Assembly: GCF_900478135.1 (NCBI RefSeq)
Contig: NZ_LS483470.1
Location: forward strand, 2,476,501-2,540,500
Length of the DNA stretch: 64,000 bases
Source of the DNA: Leminorella richardii
GTDB taxonomy: Bacteria > Pseudomonadota > Gammaproteobacteria > Enterobacterales > Enterobacteriaceae
Reading direction: 5' to 3'
In this document: positions 1-8,279 of the stretch, one piece after another
How the letters are laid out: each line of letters begins with the position of its first letter
How positions within the stretch are numbered: position 1 is the first letter of the stretch
Program-made: the position numbers and the translations under genes
Notes under the pieces: generated by a model
Told to the model about the DNA's origin: nothing
Seen by the model: the letters and a program-made list of their open reading frames with translations, nothing else
Database searches by the model: none

Positions 1-1
1 C

Positions 2-58
2 CGTCGCAACCTAGCGCTGACTATGTACTCTGCTTCGGAGAACGAAGCGCTGGTTTAA
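2..58 (+). CDS. 3' end of an unidentified gene (partial)
   Basis: The second frame is open from the window edge to a TAA at 56-58 and encodes a short tail ending SENEALV. A hairpin with a downstream T-run follows directly, which is what one expects at the end of a transcription unit. Only 18 codons are visible, so the product cannot be named. A competing reading frame (frame 1) is open to about 195, but it runs through the hairpin and has no other support. Confidence 0.4.
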   Translation, partial: RRNLALTMYSASENEALV

Positions 59-80
59 ACAATTCCAACTCTCATGCTTC

Positions 81-115
81 TGGCCGCTCTTTTTTGGGCG
101 GTCAATCCTCTTTTT
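81..115 (+). terminator. Rho-independent terminator
   Basis: Arms 81-87 and 98-104 pair over 7 bp with one G-T pair, and a T-rich tract follows at 107-115. It lies about 20 bases after the stop at 56-58. Confidence 0.5.
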
Positions 116-718
116 ATACATTTATCGATGGAAATGTGTCTTTAGGGCATCTCACCATAGCGATAGCCAACGTCGATACGCACTTTTTCATTTAAAATTC
201 GAATAAAATAACATTCCTTAAATTATTTTATCGTTTCAGCATTTATATATAACTATGAATTCAGCATTGAAAAAGAAAAAATAAAATCTCGTATTGATTT
301 ACGATTTTATTTTTTCTTTTAATAAACCCAACAGGACAGCGATAAATAGGGAGGTCACCTCGCATCAACCCATATGATGCTAAATTGTGATCTTCATCTC
401 AAATTAAAACAGCAGCGTTAGAATCCATATTTAAAGCAAAAAAATACATAACGGTTTTATCATTAAAACTCTACAGTCCTTTTGCGCAATGCCGGTTTCA
501 TCGGATTTCAGAAAGGATATGATAGCAACAGTGGGGAATTTTTCATTCGGTGAGTAAAGATTATGTAGCTAACTATTACATAGTCGAGCCCATTAATTAT
601 GGACTATTTTCACCTTTCGGTGCTTTATATTGCGCATTAAAACAGGCGGCATAGCGCCGTATTTTTATACGTTGTGATTTAAACCAACCTATTTTTTACC
701 ACCAAGCAGAGGTATGCG
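116..718. other. AT-rich intergenic region upstream of the ABC importer
   Basis: About 600 bases with no supportable gene. Contents that I can see are a CRP-like half-symmetric site at 386-401, and the ribosome binding site AGAGG just before the start at 719. The region is long enough to hold the regulated promoter of the importer operon, but I could not place a -35/-10 pair with confidence. Confidence 0.5.
386..401. promoter_or_regulatory. Candidate CRP binding site
   Basis: TGTGA-N6-TCTCA matches the CRP consensus TGTGA-N6-TCACA at 9 of 10 positions. A catabolite-controlled sugar importer downstream would make sense of it. It sits more than 300 bases before the start codon, which is far, so it needs a promoter nearby to be meaningful. 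Confidence 0.35.
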
Positions 719-1702
719 ATGAGTAAAACGAATTTAAAAAAACTATTGTCGGCAAGCGTGCTGGGATTAATGGTCTGCGCTAGCTCGGCTATGGCAAAAG
801 AGATTGAAGTCGTCAATATCTCTAAAGTTGCCGGTATGCCCTGGTTTAACCGCATGGGCGATGGCGTAGAGAAAGCGGGAAAAGATCTGGGTATCAAAGC
901 CTATCAGATTGGCCCATCCAGCACCGATGCACCACAGCAGGTTAAAATCATTGAAGACCTGATCGCCAAAAAAGTCTCTGCTATCACTATCGTTCCTAAC
1001 GACGCTGATGTACTTGAGCCGGTCTTCAAAAAAGCGCGCAGCCAGGGCATCGTCGTTCTGACTAACGAGTCCCCGGGGCAGCCGTCTGCCAACTGGGATG
1101 TTGAAATCATCGACAACCAGAAGTTCGCAGCCGATAACGTTGAAGAAATGGCGAAGGCCATGGGCGGTAAAGGCGGCTATGTTATCTACGTTGGCGGCCT
1201 GACTGTGCCTCAGCACAACCTGTGGGCAGACCTGTTCGTTAAGTATCAAAAAGAACACTATCCAGACATGTTTGAAGTGACCAGCCGTATGCCAGTCGCT
1301 GAAAACATCGATGACGCTCGTCGCACTACGCTGGATCTGATGAAAGCTCACCCTGACATGAAAGGCGTGGTTGCCTTTGGCTCTCAGGGCCCGATCGGCG
1401 CTGGCCGCGCGGTGAAAGAGAAGCGCGCTCGCGGTAAAGTCTTTGTCTTTGGCATGATGATCCCGTCTCAGGCGGCGTCTCTTATCAAGAGCGGCGATAT
1501 CGCTATGGGCGTTACCTACGATCCGGGTACAGCTGGCTATGCGCTGACTGCCGTTGCCAACAAGATCCTGAAGGGTGAAGAAATCACCAAAGATCTGGAA
1601 ATCCCAACCCTAGGCAAAGCTGATGTGGATATGGAAAAACGCATCATCAAATTCCATAACGTACTGCGCGTCACCAAAGACAACGTAGACAGCCTCTACT
1701 AA
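719..1702 (+). CDS. Periplasmic sugar/AI-2-type ABC substrate-binding protein
   Basis: The 327-residue product has a signal peptide (about residues 1-26, ending SSAMA) followed by a type I periplasmic-binding fold of the LsrB/RhaS/RbsB group, with the repeated Rossmann-like halves typical of this family. It would capture a sugar or sugar-like ligand (possibly AI-2) in the periplasm and deliver it to the permease encoded downstream. AGAGG lies 7 bases before the ATG. A strong terminator directly follows, so this gene is probably made in excess over the membrane components, as is common for binding proteins. The exact ligand cannot be read from sequence; resemblance to proteins annotated as autoinducer-2 binding is from memory of the family. 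Confidence 0.85.
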   Translation: MSKTNLKKLLSASVLGLMVCASSAMAKEIEVVNISKVAGMPWFNRMGDGVEKAGKDLGIKAYQIGPSSTDAPQQVKIIEDLIAKKVSAITIVPNDADVLEPVFKKARSQGIVVLTNESPGQPSANWDVEIIDNQKFAADNVEEMAKAMGGKGGYVIYVGGLTVPQHNLWADLFVKYQKEHYPDMFEVTSRMPVAENIDDARRTTLDLMKAHPDMKGVVAFGSQGPIGAGRAVKEKRARGKVFVFGMMIPSQAASLIKSGDIAMGVTYDPGTAGYALTAVANKILKGEEITKDLEIPTLGKADVDMEKRIIKFHNVLRVTKDNVDSLY

Positions 1703-1716
1703 GTTCTTATCGCAGG

Positions 1717-1747
1717 CACCCGGCGTTAACCCGCGCCGGGTGTTTTT
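1717..1747 (+). terminator. Terminator/attenuator after the binding-protein gene
   Basis: Arms 1717-1725 and 1734-1742 pair perfectly over 9 bp (CACCCGGCG with CGCCGGGTG) and are followed by TTTTTG. A second perfect 9-bp hairpin (1764-1772 with 1785-1793) follows. Together they probably lower expression of the ATPase and permease genes relative to the binding protein. Confidence 0.8.
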
Positions 1748-1795
1748 GCCATTCTGCTGTTTTAAGCGTCGGGCTCTTAACCATCCGACGCTTCT

Positions 1796-1920
1796 ACTCT
1801 AAATAATTCGAGTTGCAGGAAGGCGACAAACGAGAGAATCCCAAGAGCTTACATAAGTAAGCGACTGGGGTAAGCGAGTGCAGTCAACGCATCTGCAGCT
1901 CGAATTATGACGAGTAGAGT
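1796..1920. repeat. Palindromic intergenic repeat element, about 125 bp
   Basis: The element begins ACTCTA and ends TAGAGT. Inside these ends AATTCGAGTTGCAG (1805-1818) pairs with CTGCAGCTCGAATT (1893-1906), and the centre forms another hairpin (1847-1852 with 1857-1862). The whole segment is therefore one long imperfect palindrome, as in non-coding dispersed repeats of enterobacteria (a MITE- or ERIC-like element). It is not ERIC itself. From memory similar sequences occur between genes in Yersinia and Serratia. I saw no second copy in the window. Confidence 0.6.
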
Positions 1921-1947
1921 GGGTTAATCCGTCTACAAGAGGTAATC

Positions 1948-3429
1948 ATGAAGCCATTTATTTCACTGGCAAACATCAGCAAGACGTTCTACGGCGTCAA
2001 GGCTCTGGACAATCTGGCGCTCACTCTGCTGCCTGGAGAAGTTCACTGTCTGGCTGGGCAGAACGGCTGCGGAAAATCGACCCTGATAAAAATCATCTCC
2101 GGCGTCTATCAACCGGACGACGGTGCGAGCATCGAAATTGACGGTCGCCCCTACTCTCGCCTGTCCCCTGTGGACTCGGTCAAAGCGGGCGTTCAGGTTA
2201 TCTATCAGGATCTTTCTCTATTCCCTAACCTAACGGTTGCCGAAAACATCGGTATTCATCAGTACCACAAAAAGGCCTGGGTTAACGGGGGAGAAATCCG
2301 CCGCATTGCCGAACAAACCGTTAAAAGCATCGGCGCCGAGTTAGATCTAGACGCCATGGTAGAAACGCTGCCTATCGCACAGCGCCAAATCGTTGCGATT
2401 TGCCGAGCGCTCGCGCAGGAAGCCCGGCTGATCATTATGGACGAGCCGACCGCCTCTTTAACCATGCAGGAAGTTAAAGGGCTGCTGAAAATGGTCCACG
2501 ACCTGAAAAAGCGGCAAATTTGCGTGGTGTTTGTCAGCCATCGCCTTGACGAAGTGATGGACATTTCCGACCGCATTACCGTCCTCAAAGACGGCAAGCT
2601 TATCGGCACCTACCCTGCCGCAGAGATAGACAACAAAAAGCTGGCCTTCCTGATGACTGGCCAAGCGTTTTCCTACGAATGCCTGCCTCCGATTCAGCAG
2701 CAGGGTGAAGTGGCTCTAGAGGTGAAAAACCTGAGCCGCAGCAGTGAATACCGCAACGTTTCTCTGCGCGTGCATAAAGGGGAAATCGTCGCTGTGACCG
2801 GCCTGTTAGGCGCGGGGCGTACCGAGCTTTGCCTAAGCCTGTTTGGCCTTACTAAACCTGACTCTGGCGATATTCTAGTGGAAGGTAAGCCTGTTCACTT
2901 CTCCAGCAACCGCGACGCCATCAACGCAGGCATCGGCTACGTGTCGGAAGACCGCATGAGCACAGGGCTGGTGATGGAGCAGTCAATCAATGACAACATT
3001 ATCTCCACCATCCTGTCGCGGTTAAAAACCGCGCTGAAGTTGATTAACAAAAGCAAGTCTGACGAGGTGGTAAACGGTCTGGTAAAACAGCTGACCATCA
3101 AAATCGGCAGCGTTAACCTGCCGGTCAACACCCTGTCAGGCGGGAACGCCCAGCGCGTCGCTATTGCCAAATGGCTGGCGATCAAGCCTAAGGTACTTAT
3201 CCTCGACTCCCCTACCGTTGGTGTAGACATCGCCAACAAGGCAGGCATCTACCAAATCGTCTCTGCGCTGTCGGAAAACGGCATCGCTGTTCTGATGATT
3301 ACGGATGAAATCGACGAAGCTTTCTTTAACAGCCACCGGATCCTAGTGATGCGTAAAGGCGAGCTAACGTCGGAATTCCTACCGGGAGAAACCACGGAGG
3401 CCGAGCTGGCAGAGGTAGTTAATGGTTAA
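1948..3429 (+). CDS. CUT2-family sugar ABC transporter ATPase (LsrA/RbsA/MglA type)
   Basis: The 493-residue protein carries two tandem ATP-binding cassettes. The first has a canonical Walker A (GQNGCGKST, near residue 38) and Walker B (LIIMDEPTA). The second has the degenerate P-loop GLLGAGRTE and the signature LSGGNAQRVAIAKWL, the standard arrangement for CUT2 importers that power ribose, galactose or AI-2 uptake. AGAGGTAATC precedes the ATG. The stop overlaps the start of the next gene by 8 bases, so it is translationally coupled to the permease. It acts at the inner face of the cytoplasmic membrane. Confidence 0.92.
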   Translation: MKPFISLANISKTFYGVKALDNLALTLLPGEVHCLAGQNGCGKSTLIKIISGVYQPDDGASIEIDGRPYSRLSPVDSVKAGVQVIYQDLSLFPNLTVAENIGIHQYHKKAWVNGGEIRRIAEQTVKSIGAELDLDAMVETLPIAQRQIVAICRALAQEARLIIMDEPTASLTMQEVKGLLKMVHDLKKRQICVVFVSHRLDEVMDISDRITVLKDGKLIGTYPAAEIDNKKLAFLMTGQAFSYECLPPIQQQGEVALEVKNLSRSSEYRNVSLRVHKGEIVAVTGLLGAGRTELCLSLFGLTKPDSGDILVEGKPVHFSSNRDAINAGIGYVSEDRMSTGLVMEQSINDNIISTILSRLKTALKLINKSKSDEVVNGLVKQLTIKIGSVNLPVNTLSGGNAQRVAIAKWLAIKPKVLILDSPTVGVDIANKAGIYQIVSALSENGIAVLMITDEIDEAFFNSHRILVMRKGELTSEFLPGETTEAELAEVVNG

Positions 3430-4402
3430 TAAATTCGGCATTAAAAAACACGAGATGTTCCTCGGCCTGACGATCCTCGTCATCGGAGGCTATCTTTCAT
3501 TCGCTAGCCCTGACTTTATGACGCTGGGCAATGTTTACGATCTGGTTAATAACTACGCGATGCTGACCATTCTGGCCTGCGGTCTGTTCATCGTGTTAAT
3601 TTCCGGCGGTATCGACATCTCGTTCCCGGCGATGACTATTATCTCCCAATACGTGATGGTTACGCTGATTCAAAACACCACCGGAAACTTTGCGCTAGCG
3701 TTCGCTATTAGCGGCGGCATTGGCCTGCTGCTTGGGCTTATTAACGCACTGTTGGTAAACCGGCTGAACGTACCGTCCATCATTATCACCATCTCAACGC
3801 TGAACATTTTCTACGGCCTGCTGCTGTACTTAACCAAGGGCGTTTGGCTGTACAGCTATCCAGAATGGTTTGAACACGGCGTCATGCTGTTTAAGTTCAC
3901 CGCCGCTGACGGCTACGACTACGGGCTAAGCCTGCAGATCCTGACGGTCATTGCCGTGGTGGCGCTGACCGGCATCATCATGAACAAAACCAGCATCGGC
4001 CGCACCATTTACGCTATGGGCGGCAATAAAGAGGCCGCATCCCGCATGGGCTTCGGCATTCTAAAGCTGCAGATGTTCGTTTATGGCTATATGGGGCTGA
4101 TGTCTGGCGTCGCCGGTGTGGTTCAATCCGCGACGGTTCTGACCGTTGCGCCGGACTCACTGCTCGGCTACGAGCTAACGGTTCTGGCGGCGGTGGTGCT
4201 GGGCGGCACCAGCATTGTCGGCGGGCGCGGTACACTGCTGGGCACCCTGCTGGGAGTTATCCTGCTGGCGGTGCTGCAAAACGGCCTTAATCTGCTCGGT
4301 ATCTCTTCTTACTGGCATACCGTCGTTACCGGTCTGGTTATCGTCGTCAGCATCAGCATGACGGCCTGGAGCCAGCGTAAAAGTCAGGGAGTTGCGCTAT
4401 GA
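3422..4402 (+). CDS. ABC sugar transporter permease 1 (LsrC/RbsC-like)
   Basis: A 326-residue polytopic membrane protein of the branched-chain/ribose permease family, with about 8-10 hydrophobic helices and the conserved cytoplasmic loop GRTIYAMGGNKEAASRMG that contacts the ATPase. It overlaps the ATPase gene by 8 bases and the second permease gene by 4 (ATGA), showing a tightly coupled operon. Two different permeases encoded together, as in lsrC/lsrD, suggest a heterodimeric channel. Confidence 0.9.
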   Translation: MVNKFGIKKHEMFLGLTILVIGGYLSFASPDFMTLGNVYDLVNNYAMLTILACGLFIVLISGGIDISFPAMTIISQYVMVTLIQNTTGNFALAFAISGGIGLLLGLINALLVNRLNVPSIIITISTLNIFYGLLLYLTKGVWLYSYPEWFEHGVMLFKFTAADGYDYGLSLQILTVIAVVALTGIIMNKTSIGRTIYAMGGNKEAASRMGFGILKLQMFVYGYMGLMSGVAGVVQSATVLTVAPDSLLGYELTVLAAVVLGGTSIVGGRGTLLGTLLGVILLAVLQNGLNLLGISSYWHTVVTGLVIVVSISMTAWSQRKSQGVAL

Positions 4403-5367
4403 GCGGCAGAAAAGTCAAAGACAACGTAGAGATTTACCTAAGCCTGCTAATTGGCGCAACCGTCGTCGCCTTCAGCTTTCTCATGCCCGGCGTCTTCTGG
4501 TCGGCGGCTAACTTCCAGTCTATCGCTTCCCAAATGCCGGTACTCGGCGTGCTGGCGTTAGCGATGGCAGTTACCATGCTGACCGGCGGCATCAACCTGT
4601 CGATTATCGCCACCATGAACGCCTGTGCGCTGGCAATGGCCTGGGTCGCAACCAACTATCCGCCGGACGCCTTCGGCATGTCGCTGATGCTGCTGGCAGG
4701 GCTTGCCATGGCGATGGTCATCGGCTTCGTCAACGGCTTTTTGATCGCCGTCGTTCGCGTGTCGCCGATTCTGGCCACGCTGGGGATCATGACGCTGCTT
4801 AACGGTATCAACATTCTGATCTCCAAGGGCTCGGCGATATCCAACTTCCCGGACTACATTCTGGTGATCAACAGCGCCAGCTTGCTGGGTATTCCGGTAC
4901 CGCTGCTGGTGTTCTTGGCGGTAGTAGCCGTAATGTGGGTCATTCTGGAAAAATCGGCATTTGGGCGCACCGTTTACCTCATTGGCTCTAACGAGCAGGC
5001 CAGCCACTACTCCGGTATCAACACACGCAAAACGCTGATTTGGGTCTATATCCTCTCTTCCGTACTGTGCGTGATTGCCGGGCTGTTGATGATGTCCAAG
5101 CTTAACTCGGCTAAAGCGTCCTACGGTGAATCCTACCTGCTGGTGTCCATTCTGGCGGCAGTGCTGGGCGGGATTAACCCTGACGGCGGCTTTGGCAAGG
5201 TGTTCGGCATGGTGATGGCGCTGATCCTGCTGCAAATGCTGGAGAGCGGCCTGAACATTATGGGCGTGAGCAGCTATATTACGATGGCGCTCTGGGGCGG
5301 GCTGCTGCTGGCGTTTATTTTCCTGAAGGGGATAAATTTGTCGGGGCTGTTTGCCAAGTCCAATTAA
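4399..5367 (+). CDS. ABC sugar transporter permease 2 (LsrD/RbsC-like)
   Basis: A 322-residue membrane protein of the same family as the preceding permease, with the coupling motif GRTVYLIGSNEQASHYSG in the large cytoplasmic loop. Start and preceding stop overlap as ATGA. It completes the importer (binding protein, ATPase, two permeases). No kinase or processing enzyme for the ligand is encoded next to it, so the pathway fed by this importer is not revealed here. Confidence 0.9.
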   Translation: MSGRKVKDNVEIYLSLLIGATVVAFSFLMPGVFWSAANFQSIASQMPVLGVLALAMAVTMLTGGINLSIIATMNACALAMAWVATNYPPDAFGMSLMLLAGLAMAMVIGFVNGFLIAVVRVSPILATLGIMTLLNGINILISKGSAISNFPDYILVINSASLLGIPVPLLVFLAVVAVMWVILEKSAFGRTVYLIGSNEQASHYSGINTRKTLIWVYILSSVLCVIAGLLMMSKLNSAKASYGESYLLVSILAAVLGGINPDGGFGKVFGMVMALILLQMLESGLNIMGVSSYITMALWGGLLLAFIFLKGINLSGLFAKSN

Positions 5368-5386
5368 GTTAATCTATTGGTCAGAG

Positions 5387-5420
5387 AACGGCGGGCAAAT
5401 TGCCCGCCGTTTTATTTTTT
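5387..5420 (+). terminator. Terminator of the ABC importer operon
   Basis: A 10-bp GC-rich stem (5387-5396 with 5402-5411, loop AAATT) is followed by TTTATTTTTTT. It lies 20 bases after the permease stop. Confidence 0.9.
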
Positions 5421-5431
5421 TAAACTCCATT

Positions 5432-5464
5432 ACAGTGTGAAAAACGCATCGATTTTCACACTGT
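5432..5464. repeat. Perfect 12-bp inverted repeat upstream of the secreted-protein gene
   Basis: ACAGTGTGAAAA (5432-5443) is matched exactly by TTTTCACACTGT (5453-5464) around a 9-base spacer. There is no U-run, so it is more likely a protein-binding dyad or an RNA hairpin than a terminator. It lies about 85 bases before the ATG at 5549. Confidence 0.6.
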
Positions 5465-5548
5465 CGCGTCTAGAGCATAAAGGTATAGTCTGATATAAAA
5501 CAATTTCATTAAGATAATATTATTAATAGTCATTAGAAAGGATCTCGT

Positions 5549-6340
5549 ATGTCCCCATCAAAGGCCGCGCTAGCCTCGCTAATTCTGGCGCTAGCCTGTA
5601 GTGCCCAGGCAAACATGCGCGCGGCGTTTAATTATATCGAAGCACCCTCTTCCCCACTAGCGCCGCCAAAAGCCTCTGTATCAATACCGCAGCTCATAGT
5701 GCAAAAAGAAACGCTGGATATTGACTGCGATGACAGCAGATGCTGGGTAGAAGCGGTTTACCATCTAACGTCAAGCGCCGACGCAATGCTTGAATTTGCT
5801 TTTATCATGCCCTCCAATACCCCCGTAGAGGCAAAAGTCGCAGGTCACTACAGCGCATCAAAAGTCACGTTAGAAAAAGAGGAAATTAATCAAAAGGAGT
5901 TGAAATATAGCTGTTCATCGTGGAGCCACTGCGCCGACAGTCTGCCGCTTTATCGGGCATCCTTTATTGGGAAAGTGTTCAAAGGCAAGAATACGGTTGA
6001 GGTCGCCTACTTTCAGCCTCTGACGCTACTGGAAAGGGACTACGGCTACTTCACCGACAGCCGCTATGTAGAAGTATTTATCTACGAATTAGCGCCGCTA
6101 AAAGAGTGGCAACTAGCCGACGACTTTACCCTTGACGTAACGCTGTCAGCGCTGCGTAAACGCCCTGAGAGGAACAAAGGCTGGAGCCTGTTCAGCTCGC
6201 GTTCTGTGAACTGTTTCCTTTCTGGTCAAAAAGTGGAAAAAGACGGTGACTACCTGAATTTGGCCGCAAGCCTTGATAAGAATTTTCCCAACACGCTGAT
6301 TTGCAATATGGGAGACAGCGACCTGATAAAAGACAACTAG
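5549..6340 (+). CDS. Unknown secreted protein, 263 residues
   Basis: A clear signal peptide (residues 1-21, ending ACSAQA) precedes a mature domain with about five cysteines, including CDDSRCW near residue 60 and CSSWSHC near residue 120, consistent with periplasmic disulfides. Alternating hydrophobic stretches suggest a beta-rich fold. I do not recognise the family. GAAAGGATCTCGTATG gives a good ribosome binding site. It stands alone between the ABC importer and yajQ, preceded by a perfect 12-bp dyad that could control it. Confidence 0.75.
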   Translation: MSPSKAALASLILALACSAQANMRAAFNYIEAPSSPLAPPKASVSIPQLIVQKETLDIDCDDSRCWVEAVYHLTSSADAMLEFAFIMPSNTPVEAKVAGHYSASKVTLEKEEINQKELKYSCSSWSHCADSLPLYRASFIGKVFKGKNTVEVAYFQPLTLLERDYGYFTDSRYVEVFIYELAPLKEWQLADDFTLDVTLSALRKRPERNKGWSLFSSRSVNCFLSGQKVEKDGDYLNLAASLDKNFPNTLICNMGDSDLIKDN

Positions 6341-6379
6341 CAATCAATAGAAAAATATCAGGAGAGGTCGTTCACAAAT

Positions 6380-6395
6380 CCCCGCCGAAGCGGGG
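6380..6395 (-). terminator. Probable hairpin terminator of yajQ
   Basis: CCCCGC pairs with GCGGGG around a four-base loop (UUCG on the minus strand), 14 bases after the yajQ stop. The following T-tract is weak (ATTTGTG), so termination is likely but not certain. Confidence 0.5.
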
Positions 6396-6408
6396 TCAGA
6401 CATCAGGA

Positions 6409-6900
6409 TTAATCTCGGAAGTTGTTGAACTGGAACGGCTGCCCCAGCTCGGCACCCTTCACTAGGGCAATCACGCTTTGCAAATCGTCACGGGCTTTGC
6501 CGGTCACGCGCACCTGATCGCCTTGGATCTGAGCTTGCACCTTGATTTTGCTGTCTTTAATCAGCTTCACCAGCTTTTTGGCCATCTCACTTTCAATGCC
6601 CTGCTTAAGCTTGGCCTCTACGCTGTAGGTTTTACCGCTGTGCTCTATTTGCTCAGGGATATCCAACGCCGCGCCGTCAATACCGCGCTTGGCCAGCTTA
6701 TCGCGCAGAATATCCAGCAGCTGCTGTACCTGAAACTCAGACTCGCTGGCGACCTTGATGGTTTCGTTTTTTTCATTTAGCTCAAAGCTGGCGGGCACGT
6801 TGCGAAAGTCCCAGCGGTTAGTCAGTTCACGGCTGGCGTTTTCTACGCCGTTGCGCACTTCCGGCATATCGACTTCAGACACAATATCAAAAGATGGCAT
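6409..6900 (-). CDS. yajQ: YajQ nucleotide-binding protein
   Basis: The 163-residue product is a full-length YajQ/UPF0234 protein, starting MPSFDIVSEVDMPEVRN and ending QFNNFRD. The family binds nucleotides (cyclic-di-GMP in Xanthomonas homologues) and is cytoplasmic. The frame stays open another 46 codons upstream, but the ATG at 6900 has AGGAAG at the right distance and fits the family length, so the longer form is rejected. It is divergent from yajL. Confidence 0.93.
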   Translation of the reverse strand: MPSFDIVSEVDMPEVRNGVENASRELTNRWDFRNVPASFELNEKNETIKVASESEFQVQQLLDILRDKLAKRGIDGAALDIPEQIEHSGKTYSVEAKLKQGIESEMAKKLVKLIKDSKIKVQAQIQGDQVRVTGKARDDLQSVIALVKGAELGQPFQFNNFRD

Positions 6901-7031
6901 ACTCTCTTCCTTTTTCGTCGTATAACGCTTTTCATCATAGGTAATTTGTGCATGATAACCGTTATGTTCGCGCCTGCAAAATATCAGGCTAAATCTTTCC
7001 CGATAACGTTTCCCTATAAAGGAGTAAACCC

Positions 7032-7619
7032 ATGGCACCTCGCGCTTTAGTCTGTCTGGCCCACGGCAGCGAAGAAATGGAAGCCGTCACTACTATCGAC
7101 ATTTTGGTCAGAGGCGGTGTTAACGTTACCACCGCAAGCGTAGAGGGGGACGGCTGTCTGGAAATCGTCTGTTCACGCGGCGTCCGCCTGCTGGCCGATC
7201 GCCCGCTGGTCGAAGTAGCCGATGAACAGTTTGACGCCGTGGTGCTACCCGGTGGCGTAAAGGGCGCGGAATGCTTTCGCGACAGCCCGCTGCTGGTCGA
7301 AAGAGTTCGCCAAACTCACCTTAGCGGCCACATTGTCGCCGCTATCTGCGCTGCCCCCGCGCTAGTGCTGGCCTATCACAACCTGTTCCCGGTCGGCAAC
7401 ATGGCGGTCTACCCCAGCTTTAAGTCCCAGATTCCGGAAAACCAGTGGATCGACCGCCGGGTTAACTTTGACGACCGGGTGAATCTGGTCACTAGCCAAG
7501 GGCCTGGAACCTCTATTGATTTTGGCCTCAAGCTGGTTGAACTGCTGGTAAGTCGGGAAAAGGCCGCTGAAGTGGCAGAACAGCTGATTGTAGCTCAGGG
7601 GATTTACGCGTATTTTTAG
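7032..7619 (+). CDS. yajL: YajL, DJ-1/PfpI-family chaperone/deglycase
   Basis: A 195-residue DJ-1 superfamily protein with the nucleophile elbow AAICAAPA (Cys106) and the conserved acidic residue Glu15, matching YajL. YajL protects proteins against oxidative and glycation damage; the deglycase activity is debated in the literature. AAAGGAG precedes the ATG. In E. coli yajL lies next to thiI; here a toxin-antitoxin pair and IS4 separate them. Confidence 0.93.
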   Translation: MAPRALVCLAHGSEEMEAVTTIDILVRGGVNVTTASVEGDGCLEIVCSRGVRLLADRPLVEVADEQFDAVVLPGGVKGAECFRDSPLLVERVRQTHLSGHIVAAICAAPALVLAYHNLFPVGNMAVYPSFKSQIPENQWIDRRVNFDDRVNLVTSQGPGTSIDFGLKLVELLVSREKAAEVAEQLIVAQGIYAYF

Positions 7620-7667
7620 CGTCAAGATTAATGCAAGATCAGCACTTCTCTTCAATACGTCGCTGCT

Positions 7668-7961
7668 TTAGCCTAGATGTAGAAACGGCCAGCGACGTGC
7701 TGTATGGACAATCGTCACAATCCAGATGATACCTGCTTTATTATCTATTTGATAAACCATTCGGTAGTGTTCATGAGGAATCAATTCTCTTGTTCCCTCT
7801 ATTTTCCCCTTCACACCTATCATCGGATATTTTACTAGCCTGACTACAGATTCGCTGAACAGTTCATCCAGATCAATCGCTGCTGTTGGATTTCTTTCTG
7901 ACAAATACTCCCAAATAGCAATACGATCTAATAGTGCTTCTTTCGTCCATTGAACCTTCAA
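7668..7961 (-). CDS. ParE/RelE-family type II toxin
   Basis: The 97-residue basic protein has the ParE/RelE fold pattern: an N-terminal two-helix segment (EALLDRIAIWEYL), then strands with RELIPHEHYRMVYQID and a C-terminal IVTIVHTARRWP. RelE members cleave mRNA on the ribosome and ParE members poison gyrase; the sequence does not decide between them. Translation appears to begin at a TTG that overlaps the antitoxin stop (TTGA), with AGG a few bases upstream, so synthesis is coupled to the antitoxin. It is convergent with yajL. Confidence 0.85.
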   Translation of the reverse strand: MKVQWTKEALLDRIAIWEYLSERNPTAAIDLDELFSESVVRLVKYPMIGVKGKIEGTRELIPHEHYRMVYQIDNKAGIIWIVTIVHTARRWPFLHLG

Positions 7962-8236
7962 ATTTTGCCTGCCAGCTTATTCCTTCGTGCAAGGAACATC
8001 TGTTCAACATCCTCATTACTTATACCTTCTCCTGCACGTATAGACTGTTGGCCACTCTCGACTTTCTTTGCTATGTAGTCATCATAATTCTGAGATTCTC
8101 GCTGCCGCTGTATATATTCTCGCATTAAATCTCGCATCACCTGCGAAGCAGGCCTGTGATTTGCCTTTGCGGCAGCCATAAAACTTTCACGCAGAGAAGG
8201 CTCCAATTTCATAGTGAATACGGCATCTTTAGGCAT
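7958..8236 (-). CDS. Type II antitoxin (RelB/ParD-like ribbon-helix-helix)
   Basis: The 92-residue protein begins MPKDAVFTMKLEPSLRESF, a typical ribbon-helix-helix N-terminus, continues with a recognition-helix region ASQVMRDLMREYIQ, and ends with a charged tail that would wrap the toxin. It would neutralise the downstream toxin and repress the pair. A start 17 codons upstream (8287) also has AGGAG, but the domain begins at 8236, and a palindrome GTATATAC (8272-8279) that could be the operator would then lie outside the coding region. I prefer 8236. Confidence 0.8.
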   Translation of the reverse strand: MPKDAVFTMKLEPSLRESFMAAAKANHRPASQVMRDLMREYIQRQRESQNYDDYIAKKVESGQQSIRAGEGISNEDVEQMFLARRNKLAGKI

Positions 8237-8271
8237 GATCTTTTCTCTGTCTGATTTCTTATACTGGCTAA

Positions 8272-8279
8272 GTATATAC
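8272..8279. promoter_or_regulatory. Possible toxin-antitoxin operator
   Basis: The perfect palindrome GTATATAC lies 35 bases upstream of the preferred antitoxin start. Ribbon-helix-helix antitoxins typically autoregulate through short AT-rich palindromes of this kind, and it overlaps a TATACT -10-like sequence on the minus strand. Confidence 0.3.

Noticed and set aside
767..1351. Minus-strand open frame of 194 codons within the binding-protein gene
   Set aside because: Antisense to a strongly supported gene, without ribosome binding site or recognisable protein.
4558..5235. Minus-strand open frame of 225 codons in the second permease gene
   Set aside because: His/Gln-rich product typical of antisense reading of a hydrophobic membrane protein.
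5436..5460. TGTGA and TCACA in the 5432-5464 dyad considered as a CRP site
   Set aside because: The half-sites are 15 bases apart rather than 6, so CRP could not bind in the usual way.
6901..7038. 46-codon upstream extension of yajQ
   Set aside because: The ATG at 6900 has a good ribosome binding site and fits YajQ length; the extension overlaps the yajL promoter and start.
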